This document shows, in pieces, positions 53,725-63,785 of a stretch of DNA of 64,000 nucleotides. Position 1 is the first letter of the stretch. Each line of letters opens with the position of its first letter. The DNA is from Lamellibrachia columna. Lineage: Eukaryota > Annelida > Polychaeta > Sabellida > Siboglinidae. The notes beneath the pieces are model-generated. The model had not been told where the DNA came from and did not search any database. It worked only from the letters and a program-made list of their open reading frames with translations. The stretch lies in the NCBI GenBank assembly GCA_963662155.1, contig OY759261.1:72383604-72447603 (forward strand), written 5' to 3'. The position numbers and the translations under genes are program-made.

Positions 53725-53938
53725 TGACTCGTCGCGACAATTAAGGATGTTAGATGTTCATGAAAAACGAACGTGTTTTGAAGTAGATATATGTTATCAA
53801 CTGATCGGTCAAGATCCTTCAAAACGTTGGCGTCGGAGAACGTTAAAGCCTGAAGCGGTACGGACACTCTTCCAGCATGTACCTCAGCCGAAGGCTTCAA
53901 CAAAACGCAAACAATTGATCAAGAGAACTGTCAAATAG
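53725..53938 (+). CDS. THAP-domain C-terminal half, terminal exon
   Basis: After a good acceptor (TTTTTTTAACAG) the frame reads DSSRQLRMLDVHEKRTCFEV, DICYQLIGQDPSKRWRRRTL and KPEAVRTLFQHVPQPKASTK to a TAG. CFEVD..YQL.G..P.+R.LKP.AV.TLF.H is the second half of the THAP zinc domain, including the closing AVPTLF-like motif (here AVRTLF; the Pro is replaced). The first half (C2-C) should be in an upstream exon, which I cannot find. THAP domains occur in host regulators and in P-element or Kolobok transposases. The short tail after the domain is unusual for a transposase. Confidence 0.6.
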
Positions 53939-54462
53939 TGAACAATGAATGAATGGACTATATTGCCAAATAAGTTGATTTTAGAGGCAAACAGCATGCC
54001 CAAACTAATTGGCAAGTGTGTGACTAAAATCGTCGACGTCTACGATGAGTCGTTTGAAGTTAGAGTTGTGGGAGACCTAGAACCTGGTCAGCACTCTTGA
54101 CGTAGGAGTTTCAGTGTTCGACGAGGTATATTTAATTAACCACTTGCGCGATATTCTTGATTATAGTTCCAAATGGTTAGTTTTCAAGTACTCTTATAGG
54201 TACAAAGGCCCCCGAAATGCCTTTGGTTTCACTTTGAGCTAATATGCCGCATTGTTGAGTGGCGCCGTCTGGGGAATTCAAGCTAGTTGTCCTATTGATG
54301 CAATAAACAACGTTTGCATCATAAAAATACGAGTACTTAATTAACAATACCTTCATAAATAATACACTGCATAGTACACATGACATTCTCGGGTGCGAGT
54401 GCTTCCCCCTGCCCCCGTGTCACTACGCCAATGTTTGCTTAGCTGCTATATCTCCACTTTAG
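53939..54462. other. Stretch between two candidate exons
   Basis: No gene recognised. It ends in an acceptor (TATATCTCCACTTTAG). Confidence 0.35.
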
Positions 54463-54660
54463 AGGTTTGTGCTGACACTAGGCACAAAGGAAGACATTGA
54501 CTTTCTCATCAGTTTTACATTAAGATACATACGAAAACAAATAAAGCGAAAGGGGCATTACAGTAATGCCCGCCGCACGCCACTGCCTCTGGAAAGTCCT
54601 GCGTTTTGGAAGTGGGAGGCGGTTGATAGGAATGTTCTCTTATGGCCAGCTATGTTTGAG
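54463..54660 (+). CDS. Unrecognised internal exon with good splice sites
   Basis: Acceptor CTCCACTTTAG, then 66 codons in phase 0, then donor GAG|GTAAGAAC. It reads RFVLTLGTKEDIDFLISFTL, RYIRKQIKRKGHYSN, and ESPAFWKWEAVDRNVLLWPA then MFE, with balanced composition. I do not recognise the family. It could belong to the same transcription unit as the THAP exon only if that exon's stop is bypassed, so it is more likely a separate gene or part of a transposon. Confidence 0.4.
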
Positions 54661-54725
54661 GTAAGAACCGACACGGCTGATGTGTGATGATATTTTGATG
54701 GCGTCAGAGCATCGTGGTTCAACAG

Positions 54726-55263
54726 CAGGAGGAGGAGGATTAGTATGACGGGGAGGAGGAGGAGGAGGAGTATGACGGGGAGGAGGAGGAGTATGACGGG
54801 GAGGAGGAGGAGGAGGAGTATGACGGGGAGGAGGAGGAGGAGGAATATGACGGGGAGGAGGAGGAGGAGTATGACGGGGAGGAGGAGGAGGAGGAGTATG
54901 ACGGGCAGGAGGAGGAGGAGGAGGAGGAGTACGACGGGCAGGAGGAGGAGGAGGAGTATGACGGGGAGGAGGAGGAGTATGACGGGGAGGAGGAGGAGTA
55001 TGACGGGCAGGAGGTGGAGGAGGAGTATGACGGGGAGGAGGAGGAGGAGGAGTATGACGGGGAGGAGGTGGAGGATGAGTATGACGGGGAGGAGGTGGAG
55101 GAGGAGTATGACGGGGAGGAGGTGGAGGAGGAGTATGACGGGGAGGAGGAGGAGGAGTATGACGGGGAGGAGGTGGAGGAGGAGTATGACGGGGAGGAGG
55201 TGGAGGAGGAGTATGACGGGGAGGAGGAGGAAGAGGTGGAGGAGTATGACGGGGAGGAGGAGC
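54726..55263. repeat. Purine-rich minisatellite (GGAGGA and TATGACGGG units)
   Basis: Units of about 15-30 bp, GGAGGAGGAGGAGTATGACG with variable numbers of GGA. The strand is almost pure purine, so triplex or G-rich structures are possible. The - strand reads PPPPPRHT repeats, and the + strand reads RRRRSMTGR or EEEYDGEE. No gene structure supports any of them. Confidence 0.97.
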
Positions 55264-55775
55264 TAACGTGCTATTGAGTATAGTGATATGTCCGGTGGAA
55301 CAGGATGAGTGCACGTACAACCAGTCTTCTTGGTGGTAGTGATTGAAAGACATTACTGCTTGGATAAACCTCTGGCAAAGCAATGATTTTGATGTAATAT
55401 ATCAGTATATAGCTCCATGTATAAACATGTGCATCATTTTGCCAGGCCAGGTAAGCTCCACGTATCAGACGAATTGTTAATTTTGTGATAAAAGCATCAC
55501 ATTTTCAGCATTGCGTCTTAATGTGATAAGAATTATTTCAAAATCAGTATTTGGGCTGGGTCTAAATTGAGGGGTATCAGTTTTCGGTGCGTTTTCCTGA
55601 AACAAAAACTAAGTATGCCATTTTCACGAACTTCGCGCAGCGGATGTGTTAACAGACGTTACGTGTGCTATGGAGTATTACAGAAAATTGTAGAAATAGT
55701 TTCCAGAAATCCAAAGAAACGCAATGTTCTGATAGTTTACTAATGTAAATCCGACCTATGGCATGTTGTCTTCTG
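55264..55775. other. Non-genic stretch
   Basis: Nothing recognised. Confidence 0.4.
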
Positions 55776-56480
55776 CTTGTTTATGTGGTGGTGTTCTCCT
55801 TCTTTATCCTTGGTTGTGTGATGTTAAACATCTAAGTTTTGTAACTGTTTGCTTTCAGCACTTTCTTGATATGATCCACCTCTATGTTCTTGTCCTCCTC
55901 TTCTGTTACCAGGTTCTCTGCCCTTTGGAGGAGTGTCCTGACCACTGATCGTTTGTGTTCTAAGTGGTGATTAGAATCCTAGTTCAAATACTGGATTGTG
56001 TGGGTTGCTTTCTGAAATTTGGTTGATCCATCATCTTTCAGGCATATACATGTGTCTAGAAAGGCTAACTTATTGTCTTGTTCTGGTTTTACTGTGAACT
56101 TAATGTTCTTGTCCATTGAATTCAGATGGTGCGTGAAATGTTCTACTTTGCTCTCTTGTAACACTATGAATGTGTCATCTACATACCTCAACCAGATGTC
56201 TGGAGGGTGAGGTGCTTCTCTGATGGCTCTTTCTTCAAAATGTTCCATGTATAGGTTTGCCACTATCGGAGAGACCGGTGAACCCATGGTTCTCCCTTCT
56301 TCTGTTTGTAGAACACTCCATCATAAATGAAATATGTAGTGTTCAGACAGATTTCTAACAGTGTGATGATCTGGTTTACTGAGAGTTCACATATATCTAA
56401 TCACCGATACCGCTTCTGTCACCGGGATACTAGTGAACAGGGCTGTCACATCAAAGGACACCATGTTCTCTCCTGGTCAG
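55776..56480 (-). pseudogene. Penelope-like element reverse transcriptase fragment
   Basis: On the - strand, MVSFDVTALFTSIPVTEAVS leads into LSVNQIITLLEICLNTTYFI and then [20 protein letters not shown]. The catalytic block [13 protein letters not shown] has the YVDD box. After ATHTIQYLN and a shift comes [20 protein letters not shown], then [23 protein letters not shown]+TS+P, GSP.SP..A..YME.FE, RYVDDTF and the H...HK..VV..L..RA block identify a Penelope-like element. At least three frameshifts or stops are present, and the GIY-YIG endonuclease part is not seen. Confidence 0.85.
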
Positions 56481-57070
<590 letters not shown>

Positions 57071-57474
57071 GTAGCAAATTTGAGTCTATTGATTACACAG
57101 ACGGGTATGTTTTCAGACTGATAAGACTGGTGAACGATTCAAATACAGATTTCTGTATATAATTATTGCAAATACTTCACTATCCAGAGAGAGCGATGGA
57201 ATTTGATATTACAAACAATGACATGATCCTTACGAGAAGGGAGACAATGTTAAAAAGTGGTATCTTAATACAGGAGGTCGTTTAATACATGTTTAATCTT
57301 GATTCAGGTGATAGGGGAGACCGTGGCAATTTATAAACAATTTCAGTTTTCAGAAAAGCATGATAGATGCATTATTTCTGTCAACGTATATAATTAAATT
57401 CTTTATTCTTGTTAATAAAATATGCCATACCATTGATATTCCGTGTTGTAGTTTAACAAGATTTAACAAGATTT

Positions 57475-59030
57475 GCCATTCAAGCCAAAGGCCCAGATGG
57501 CAAGTGGACAAGGAAGCCATTGGCTTATCGAGAGTCCAACGATGTTCATCTACTTATAACCCGCCCTCCTGAGATATGTGTCTACCTTGTTTTTAAACAT
57601 ATTCACGCTGCTAGCAGTTACACAATCTGTAGACAATGTGTTCCATTCATTTATTGTCCTCTGTGAGAACGAGTGCTTCCTGATGTCCAATCTACATTGA
57701 TCCTTTACTAATTTTACCTCATGTCTTCTAGTTCTGCTATCCTTCTTGAGTGAGAAAAACATATTTCTATCAATATTTTCATACCCATTCAATATCTTAA
57801 AAACTTCAATCTGATCTCCTCTTAACCTCCTTGTCTCTAGAGTTGTTAAACCACATTCTTTCAGGCGTTCTTCATAACTAAGGTCTCTCAGTTCTGGAAT
57901 CATTTTCGTTGCTCTCCTTTGCATGCGTTCAAGCGTATCTACATCCTTCTTACGATATGGTCTCCATGCTTGTATACAGTATTCTAAATGAGGTCTAACT
58001 ATTGCGTTATAAAGAGGTATACTTAACTTTTTTCCCTTGTATGTTATGTTTCTTCTAATCAATCCAAGAATTTGACTACCCTTTGAAGCAGCAATACCAC
58101 ACTGCTCTGAAACTTTCATATCAGCGCTTATTGTAACTCCTAAGTCCTTTTCTTTTACAGTAGTACCCAGAACAGTATCTCCCATTTTATAGTTTACATT
58201 CAAGTTCCCATGTCCTGTATGTAGGCATTTACATTTCCCAAAATTGAACAGCATCTGCCATTTCTCAGACCATTTCACTAATCTGTCTAGATCGTTTTGT
58301 AAATGTTGTTGATCACCATCAGTATTAACCTTTCTAAACAGTTTTGTGTCATCCGCAAATTTCAGTACGTTACTTGTTATACTGTCGTCCAAGTCATTGA
58401 TATATATTAAGAATAATATAGGTCCTAATACTGATCCTTGAGGTACCCCACTCAAAACCGATTTCCAATTTGAAACTTCTCCATCTACTACAACTCGTTG
58501 TCTTCTGTCAGTCAGCCATTGTTCTATCCAGTCAGTTATGCTATCCCCGATACCATGGGCTTTTAATTTAAGTAGTAATCTTTGATGTGGCACTTTGTCA
58601 AAAGCTTTCTGAAAATCTAAGTAGATACTATCTACTGGCGATCCCACGTCTATCCCCTTAGTAATTTCTTCCAAAAAACATAACATATTTGTTAAGCATG
58701 ACCTCGCTTTAAGGAATCCATGTTGAGATGAATTTAATAATTTATGCTTAACGAGGAAGTCCACCATATGGTCTTTAATTAACCTTTCTAATAATTTACA
58801 AATCACTGACGTTAAACTCACTGGTCTGTAATTTTCTGACTTATTTCTCGAACCCTTTTTAAATAATGGTATGATGTTTGCTTCTTTCCATTCAAACGGA
58901 ACAACTCCCTCTTTTAATGACAAGTTGAATACTCTTGCAAGTGGTATACTGATTTGTTCTACTGTTTCCATTAGTAATAGTTGGGTAGATATGTGACGTT
59001 TCCCAGCTGCGGTCGACTGTAACAACTAGC
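57475..59030 (-). mobile_element. 5'-truncated CR1-like LINE
   Basis: The - strand element carries the RT and C-terminal domain but no endonuclease. Its 3' end is followed by a duplicated AAATCTTGTT, resembling the short terminal repeats on which CR1 elements end. An older copy of its 3' end is at 15116-15470. Confidence 0.85.
57550..59025 (-). CDS. LINE reverse transcriptase, intact reading frame (5'-truncated)
   Basis: 491 codons are open. Landmarks are VPFEWKEANIIPLFKKGSRN, NYRPVSLTSVICKLLERL, SSQHGFLKARSCLTNM, VDSIYLDFQKAFDKVPHQRL, LSGVPQGSVLGPILFLIYIN, the catalytic FADDTKLFR box, KCKCLHTG, KDLGVTISADMK and VRPHLEYCIQAWRPYRKKDV. These are RT motifs 0-7 and the C-terminal region of a CR1/jockey-type ORF2. 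The N-terminal AP endonuclease is missing, so it cannot retrotranspose on its own. The lack of any stop points to a recent insertion. The listed start is just the first available codon. Confidence 0.92.
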   Translation of the reverse strand: MLQSTAAGKRHISTQLLLMETVEQISIPLARVFNLSLKEGVVPFEWKEANIIPLFKKGSRNKSENYRPVSLTSVICKLLERLIKDHMVDFLVKHKLLNSSQHGFLKARSCLTNMLCFLEEITKGIDVGSPVDSIYLDFQKAFDKVPHQRLLLKLKAHGIGDSITDWIEQWLTDRRQRVVVDGEVSNWKSVLSGVPQGSVLGPILFLIYINDLDDSITSNVLKFADDTKLFRKVNTDGDQQHLQNDLDRLVKWSEKWQMLFNFGKCKCLHTGHGNLNVNYKMGDTVLGTTVKEKDLGVTISADMKVSEQCGIAASKGSQILGLIRRNITYKGKKLSIPLYNAIVRPHLEYCIQAWRPYRKKDVDTLERMQRRATKMIPELRDLSYEERLKECGLTTLETRRLRGDQIEVFKILNGYENIDRNMFFSLKKDSRTRRHEVKLVKDQCRLDIRKHSFSQRTINEWNTLSTDCVTASSVNMFKNKVDTYLRRAGYK

Positions 59031-59077
59031 CCCGTAAACAGGGCAAGTTGTTACATAATACGGGGCACGTTGTTACA
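59019..59077. repeat. Inverted repeat at the LINE's truncated end
   Basis: TGTAACAACTAGCCCCGTA (59019-59037) pairs with TACGGGGCACGTTGTTACA (59059-59077) with two mismatches. GGGCA.GTTGTTACA also occurs as a direct pair inside it. It begins inside or beside the LINE's 5' junction. Confidence 0.75.
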
Positions 59078-59189
59078 GCAAAGAAAGTTTGGATTGCAAA
59101 GCAAGTGTCACTCGTACATGTTACTGTTTTGGATTATACGCACTTATACATCTTATGCACAGTGTGCATAACAATGCAGGTTTTCACAG

Positions 59190-59570
59190 CTTCATATATT
59201 AAAGGTCCCTCCTCAATTCTATCTTTTTTCGTCTCATTTCAAATTAATTTTGCGAAAATTCAAACCTGTTTTGTATCCACTACGACATGCTAGCTCGTTT
59301 GTGCAACTTTTATAGGTAGTTTGTTTTGTGAAATCATCAGACAAACTAAATTATGTAATTCTTCATGCAGAATGTATTGAAGTGAAAATGGAAGCACTGA
59401 AAACTCACGAATTTCGCCCTTGGTGAGATAACTTTGTCATGTGATCGGCAAGAGAATGCAAAAATGCCGGTAGATGTCAGGTCGAGTGACATAATTTTGG
59501 CTAAACCAGTCCAACTTCGCCTGCGCCGGTTCATATGCATTTAACTTTTAGTAAGATTTAGATCACGCAA
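59190..59570 (-). repeat. Dispersed repeat R, copy 3 (diverged)
   Basis: The reverse complement contains TTGCCGATCACATGACAAAG, TTTGTCTGATGATTTCACAA, AAAAGTTGCACAAACGAGCT and TTTGAAATGAGACG in the same order as copies 1 and 2. Confidence 0.8.
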
Positions 59571-60060
59571 AATCTCGAGCGACGACGATTCCGACGGTGC
59601 AACTGACGTAGACTTACCGGTTGAAGTAATTCCGTACATGTACGATTCAACAAAGCGGTCACAGTCACAAAAACATAGTTAGTAGCGACATCGAGGTGTG
59701 TCAAACCAGGTCTGATTTATTGGCCGAAGCCTTCGGATTCACGCCGCAGTAAACAAATGCCCGGGATGAAACACCTCAAAAATAACATAAATGTAAATGT
59801 ATTTACAATAGTGTAGTTTTGGTTGTACCATGCGCATTTTTGATCAAACTGTTTTTAAATTCCATGCTTAGTTTGTCTAAGCTTGTTAGTGCACACAGTC
59901 GTCGAGTCTAGCCTAGTATAGGCTTGGAAGTTGGACCAGCGCCCTACTTTATCTTTGCGTTACTCGGTGGTTTGATTAGGAATATTGGAACACATGGGGA
60001 AATATGTAGACACCGTTTAATTTTTTTTGAGTAGAGCTGTCATGCCTTTGAGTAGTATAT
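59571..60060. other. Non-genic stretch
   Basis: Nothing firmly recognised. A short acidic open frame around 59575-59685 (DDDDSDGATDVDLPVEVIPY) is possible but unsupported. Confidence 0.35.
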
Positions 60061-60850
60061 GTGCAATTCTGAGGGATAAAAAATGGGCAGATTTTGGGTA
60101 AGCTTCTGATTGGTCGAAATTTGAAATTTAGCGTTCTGATTGGTCATGCGCTTATTGCCGCCAGGGGACGCCACGGTATAATCCCCCATTATCGCTCAAA
60201 ATGGGCAGATTTAGGGTAAGCATATGATTGGTCGAGAGCAGTTTCATCACCAGAGGGCGCCACGTGTCATCCCCTATTATCGCTCCTGAGACACTGTTTT
60301 GCGGTAATATTGTTGCCAGGGGCGCTACGGGTCAAGTGTGTCGACGGTTCTGATTGGTCGAGAGCCGTCACGGGACCTATGGCGGCACAGTTCATTTGCA
60401 TAAATTAGCATGAATTAGCATAAATTAGCATAAATTGCACCCTTTTGTGGTGAAACCGTCGACAGGGGCGCTACGGTTCATTTGGTTCTGATGGGCTGAG
60501 AGCAGTCACGTGACTTACGACGTCACAGTTCCTCATTTGCATATCACGTGACCTCTCTATGGAGGCTGCCATGTTGTTTTGCTGCCATGTGGTTTTGCGA
60601 TGATACGATCACCAGAGGGCGCTGCTACGAGCCAATGGTGTCGACGGTTCTGATGGGTCGAGAGCAGTCACGTGACATATGACGTCACAGCTCCTCCCCT
60701 ATTATCTAAAATGAGGAGATTTTGGGGCACTGTTTTGCGATGATAAGATCGCCAGAGGACGCTACAGGTCAAGGTCAAAGGTCGGTGGCGAACGTTCTGA
60801 ATGGTCGAGAGTCCTATGACGTCATCGATCACCGACCTATTGTACTTATA
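60061..60850. promoter_or_regulatory. Dense regulatory-like block: repeated modules with CTCF-core, CCAAT, CRE, E-box and octamer motifs
   Basis: Modules of about 100-170 bp repeat the order (A)TTGGTCGAGAG, TCACGTGAC, TGACGTCA, CCCCTATTATC, GCACTGTTTTGCG, CCAGAGGGCGC. CTCF-core-like sites are at about 60156-60173, 60247-60262, 60313-60328, 60461-60474, 60609-60624 and 60749-60763. The best ones (TCACCAGAGGGCGCC, TCACCAGAGGGCGCTG) fit all but one position of the CTCF core as I recall it. Palindromic TGACGTCA is at 60680 and 60817, TCACGTGA at 60506, 60544 and 60668, and ATTTGCAT at 60394 and 60535. A triple AGGTCA-type run is at 60766-60783. No gene start is seen downstream, so this may be a decayed repeat family that carries such sites. 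Confidence 0.5.
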
Positions 60851-60861
60851 CAATTACCAGT

Positions 60862-60940
60862 TAGGGTTAGGGTAAGGGTTTGTAACCCTAATTCTGTCGT
60901 TTGTAGTGAACCCTAATACGGACCCTGACCCTAACCATAA
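60862..60940. repeat. Degenerate telomere-like (TTAGGG) patch
   Basis: GTTAGGGTTAGGGTAAGGG at its left is followed about 50 bp later by inverted CCCTAATACGG..CCCTGACCCTAACC. It is short and imperfect. Confidence 0.7.
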
Positions 60941-61029
60941 AAGGACATGCAAGAAGAACGGTTGTGATGACAGTGGCGGTTAGGTTTAATACTGACGATT
61001 ATGGCGCGCCTGTCGAGACGTGTCTGGGC

Positions 61030-61066
61030 ACAGAACCGGTTTGAACCGGTTTGAACCTGTTTCATG
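61030..61066. repeat. AACCGGTTTG repeat cluster 1
   Basis: AGAACCGGTTTGAACCGGTT then TGAACCTGTTT. AACCGGTT is the consensus of Grainyhead-type factors. Confidence 0.75.
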
Positions 61067-61434
61067 TAGTTTTTTCTTTTCTGGAACGGTCGAACGACGT
61101 CATGGAATTTTCCACGCTCACGAAAAGAAACACGATCCCGCATTTTCACCCTGCTAGCAGACTGAAACCTAGCGGACGAAAGTTCGTGCATGCAGCGGGA
61201 AAAAGGTAGCCGTGCATGTAAGCTATGCGACGCATATTGCATCATTGCATTATATCGAGAACTTTTCGACGTATGTCGTTTCGCGTCGACACCTACATAT
61301 CGCCTATTTCACAACGAGTCTACAAAAACACCGCGAGGTCAAAAGGTCAAGGTCAATAATGCATAAACACCGCCGCACCTCCGAGTTGTGTGTGTCTTAC
61401 GCCAGCTGCATGTCCTTATTTGGTATTGTTCTGC

Positions 61435-61500
61435 ATGCTGTACACGTGATGTTCACGTGCTACGCGCGTGCTATGCACGTGCTGTGCACGTGCTGTGCGT
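61435..61500. repeat. GTGCTGTGCAC-type short repeat
   Basis: ACGTGCTATGCACGTGCTGT then GCACGTGCTGTGCG: about five 11-12-bp units with CACGTG palindromes. Confidence 0.8.
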
Positions 61501-61540
61501 CAGAACCGGTTTGAACCGGTTCAAACCGGTTTGAACCAGA
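61500..61540. repeat. AACCGGTTTG repeat cluster 2
   Basis: CAGAACCGGTTTGAACCGGT then TCAAACCGGTTTGAACC, one unit inverted. It lies 15 bp before satellite A begins, and 470 bp from cluster 1. Confidence 0.75.
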
Positions 61541-61555
61541 TTTCCCGCGAAATGT

Positions 61556-63784
61556 GTCGGCGTTGTTGGTGGACTTTGACTTGTGCGTTCCCACTCGTCT
61601 TGTCTTTTTTGACATTGATCAGTCGTTGTTGGTGGACTTTGGCTTGTGCGCTTCCACTCGTCTTGTCTTTTTCAAACTGGTCAGTCGCTGTTGGTGGACT
61701 TTCGCTTGTGCGCTTCCACTCGTCTTGTCTTTTTCACACTGGTCAGTCGCTGTTGGTAGACTTTGGCTAGTGCGCTTCCACTCGTCTTGTCTTTTTGACA
61801 CTGGTCAGCCGTTGTTGGTGGACTTTGACTTGTGGTTTGCGAAGATACGATCGCCAGGCACTGTTGGTGGACTTTGATTTGTGCTTTGCACTCGTCTTGT
61901 CTTTTTGACACTGGTCAGCCGCTGTTGGTGGACTTTGACTTATGCTTTGCGATGATACGATCGCCAGACACTGTTGGTGGACTTTGACTTGTGCGCTCCC
62001 ACTCGTCTTGTCTTTTTTGACATTGGTCAGTCGCCGTTGGTGGACTTTGGCTTGTGCGCTCCCACTCTTCTTGTCTTTATTGACATTGGTCAGTCGCCGT
62101 TGGTGGACTTTGGCTTGTGCGCTCCCACTCGTCTTGTCTTTTTTGACAATATCAGTCGCTGTTGGTGGACTTTGTCTTGTGTGCTTCCACTCGTCTTGTC
62201 TTTTTTGACACTGGTCAGCCGCTGTTGGTGGACTTTGACTTGTACGCTCCCACTCATCTTGTCTTTTGTGACAATGGACAGCCGCTGTTGGTGGACTTTG
62301 GCTTGTGCGCTCCCACTCGTCTTGTCTTTTTTGACATTGGTCTGTCGTTGTTGGTGTACTTTGACTTGTGCGCTTCCACTCGTCTTGTCGTTTTTACACT
62401 GGTCAATAACTGTTGGTGGACTTTGGCTTGTGCGCTTCCACTCGTTTTGTCTTTTTCACACTGGTCAGTCGCTGTTGGTGGACTTTGGCAAGTGCGCTTC
62501 AACTCGTCTTGTCTTTTTGACACTGGTCAATCGCTGTTGGTGAACTTTGACGTGTGATTTGCGATGATACGATCGCCAGACACTGTTGGTGGACTTTGAC
62601 TTGTGCGCTCCCACTCGTCTTGTCTTTTTTGACATTGGTCAGTCGCTGTTGGTGGACTTTGGCTTGTGCACTCCCACTCGTCTTGTCTTTTTTGACATTG
62701 GTCTGTCGCTGTTGGTGGATTTTGGCTTGTGCACTCCAATTCGTCTAGTCTTTTTTGACAATGATCAGTCGCTGTTGGTGGACTTTGGCTTGTGCGCTTC
62801 CACTCGTCTTGTCTTTTTCAAACTGGACAGTCGCTGTTGGTGGACTTTCGCTTGTGCGCTTCCACTCGTCTTGTCTTTTTGACACTGGTCAATCGCTGTT
62901 GGCGGACTTTGACTTGTGCTTTGCGACGATACGATCGCCAGGCGTTGTTGGTGGACTTTGACTTATGCGTTCCCACTCTTCTTGTCTTTTTTGACATTGG
63001 TCAGTCGTTGTTGGTGGACTTTGACTTGTGCTTTGCGATGAAACGATCGCCAGGCACTGTTGGTTGACTTTGATTTGTGCACTTCCACTCGTCTTGTCTT
63101 TTTGACACTGGTCAGCCGCTGTTGGTGGACTTTGACTTGTGCTTTGCGAAGGTACGATCGCCAGACACTGTTGGTGGACTTTGACTTGTGCTCTCCCACT
63201 CGTCTTGTCTTTTTTGACATTGGTCAGTCGCTGTTGGTGGACTTTGACTTGTGCGCTCCCACTCGTCTTGTCTTTTTCACACTGGTCAGTCGCTGTTGGT
63301 GGACTTTGTCTTGTGCGCTTCCAATCGTCTTGTCTTTTTCACACTGCTCAGTCGCTGTTGGTGGACTTTAGCTAGTGCGCTTCCACTCGTCTTGTCTTTT
63401 TGACACTGGTCAGCCGCTGTTGGTGGACTTTGACTTGTGCTTTGCGATGATACGATCGCCAGACACTGTTGGTGGAGTTTGACTTGTGCGCTCCCACTCG
63501 TCTTGTATTTTTTGACATTGGTCAGCCGCTGTTGGTGGACTTTGGCTTGTGCGCTCCCACTCGTCTTGTCTTTTTTGACATTGGTCAGTCGTTGTTGGTG
63601 GACTTTGACTTGTACTTTGCGATTATACGATCGCCAGGCACTGTTGGTTGACTTTGATTTGTGCACTTCCACTCGTCTTGTCTTTTTGACACTGGTCAGC
63701 CGCTGTTGGTGGACTTTGACTTGTGCTTTGCGAAGGTACGATCGCCAGACACTGTTGGTGGACTTTGACTTGTGCTCTCCCACT
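61556..63784 (-). repeat. 63-bp satellite A, right arm (inverted)
   Basis: Reverse complement of the array at 46757-47890: GTTGGTGGACTTTGGCTTGT, GCGCTCCCACTCGTCTTGTC and TTTTTGACATTGGTCAGTCG. About 36 units. A multi-unit block reading (on the - strand) KKTRRVGEHKSKSTNSVWRS then YLRKAQVKVHQQRLTSVKK occurs near 62963-63220 and 63620-63783 here and at 47646-47918 in the left arm, which shows a higher-order repeat shared between arms. Confidence 0.96.
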
Positions 63785-63785
63785 C

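Noticed and set aside
54640..55383. 247-codon proline-rich (PPPPRHT) protein on the - strand
   Set aside because: Low-complexity translation of a purine-rich array; the other frames are open too.
60862..60940. A true telomere or chromosome end
   Set aside because: Only a few imperfect TTAGGG units, in both orientations, inside unique sequence. At most an interstitial relic.
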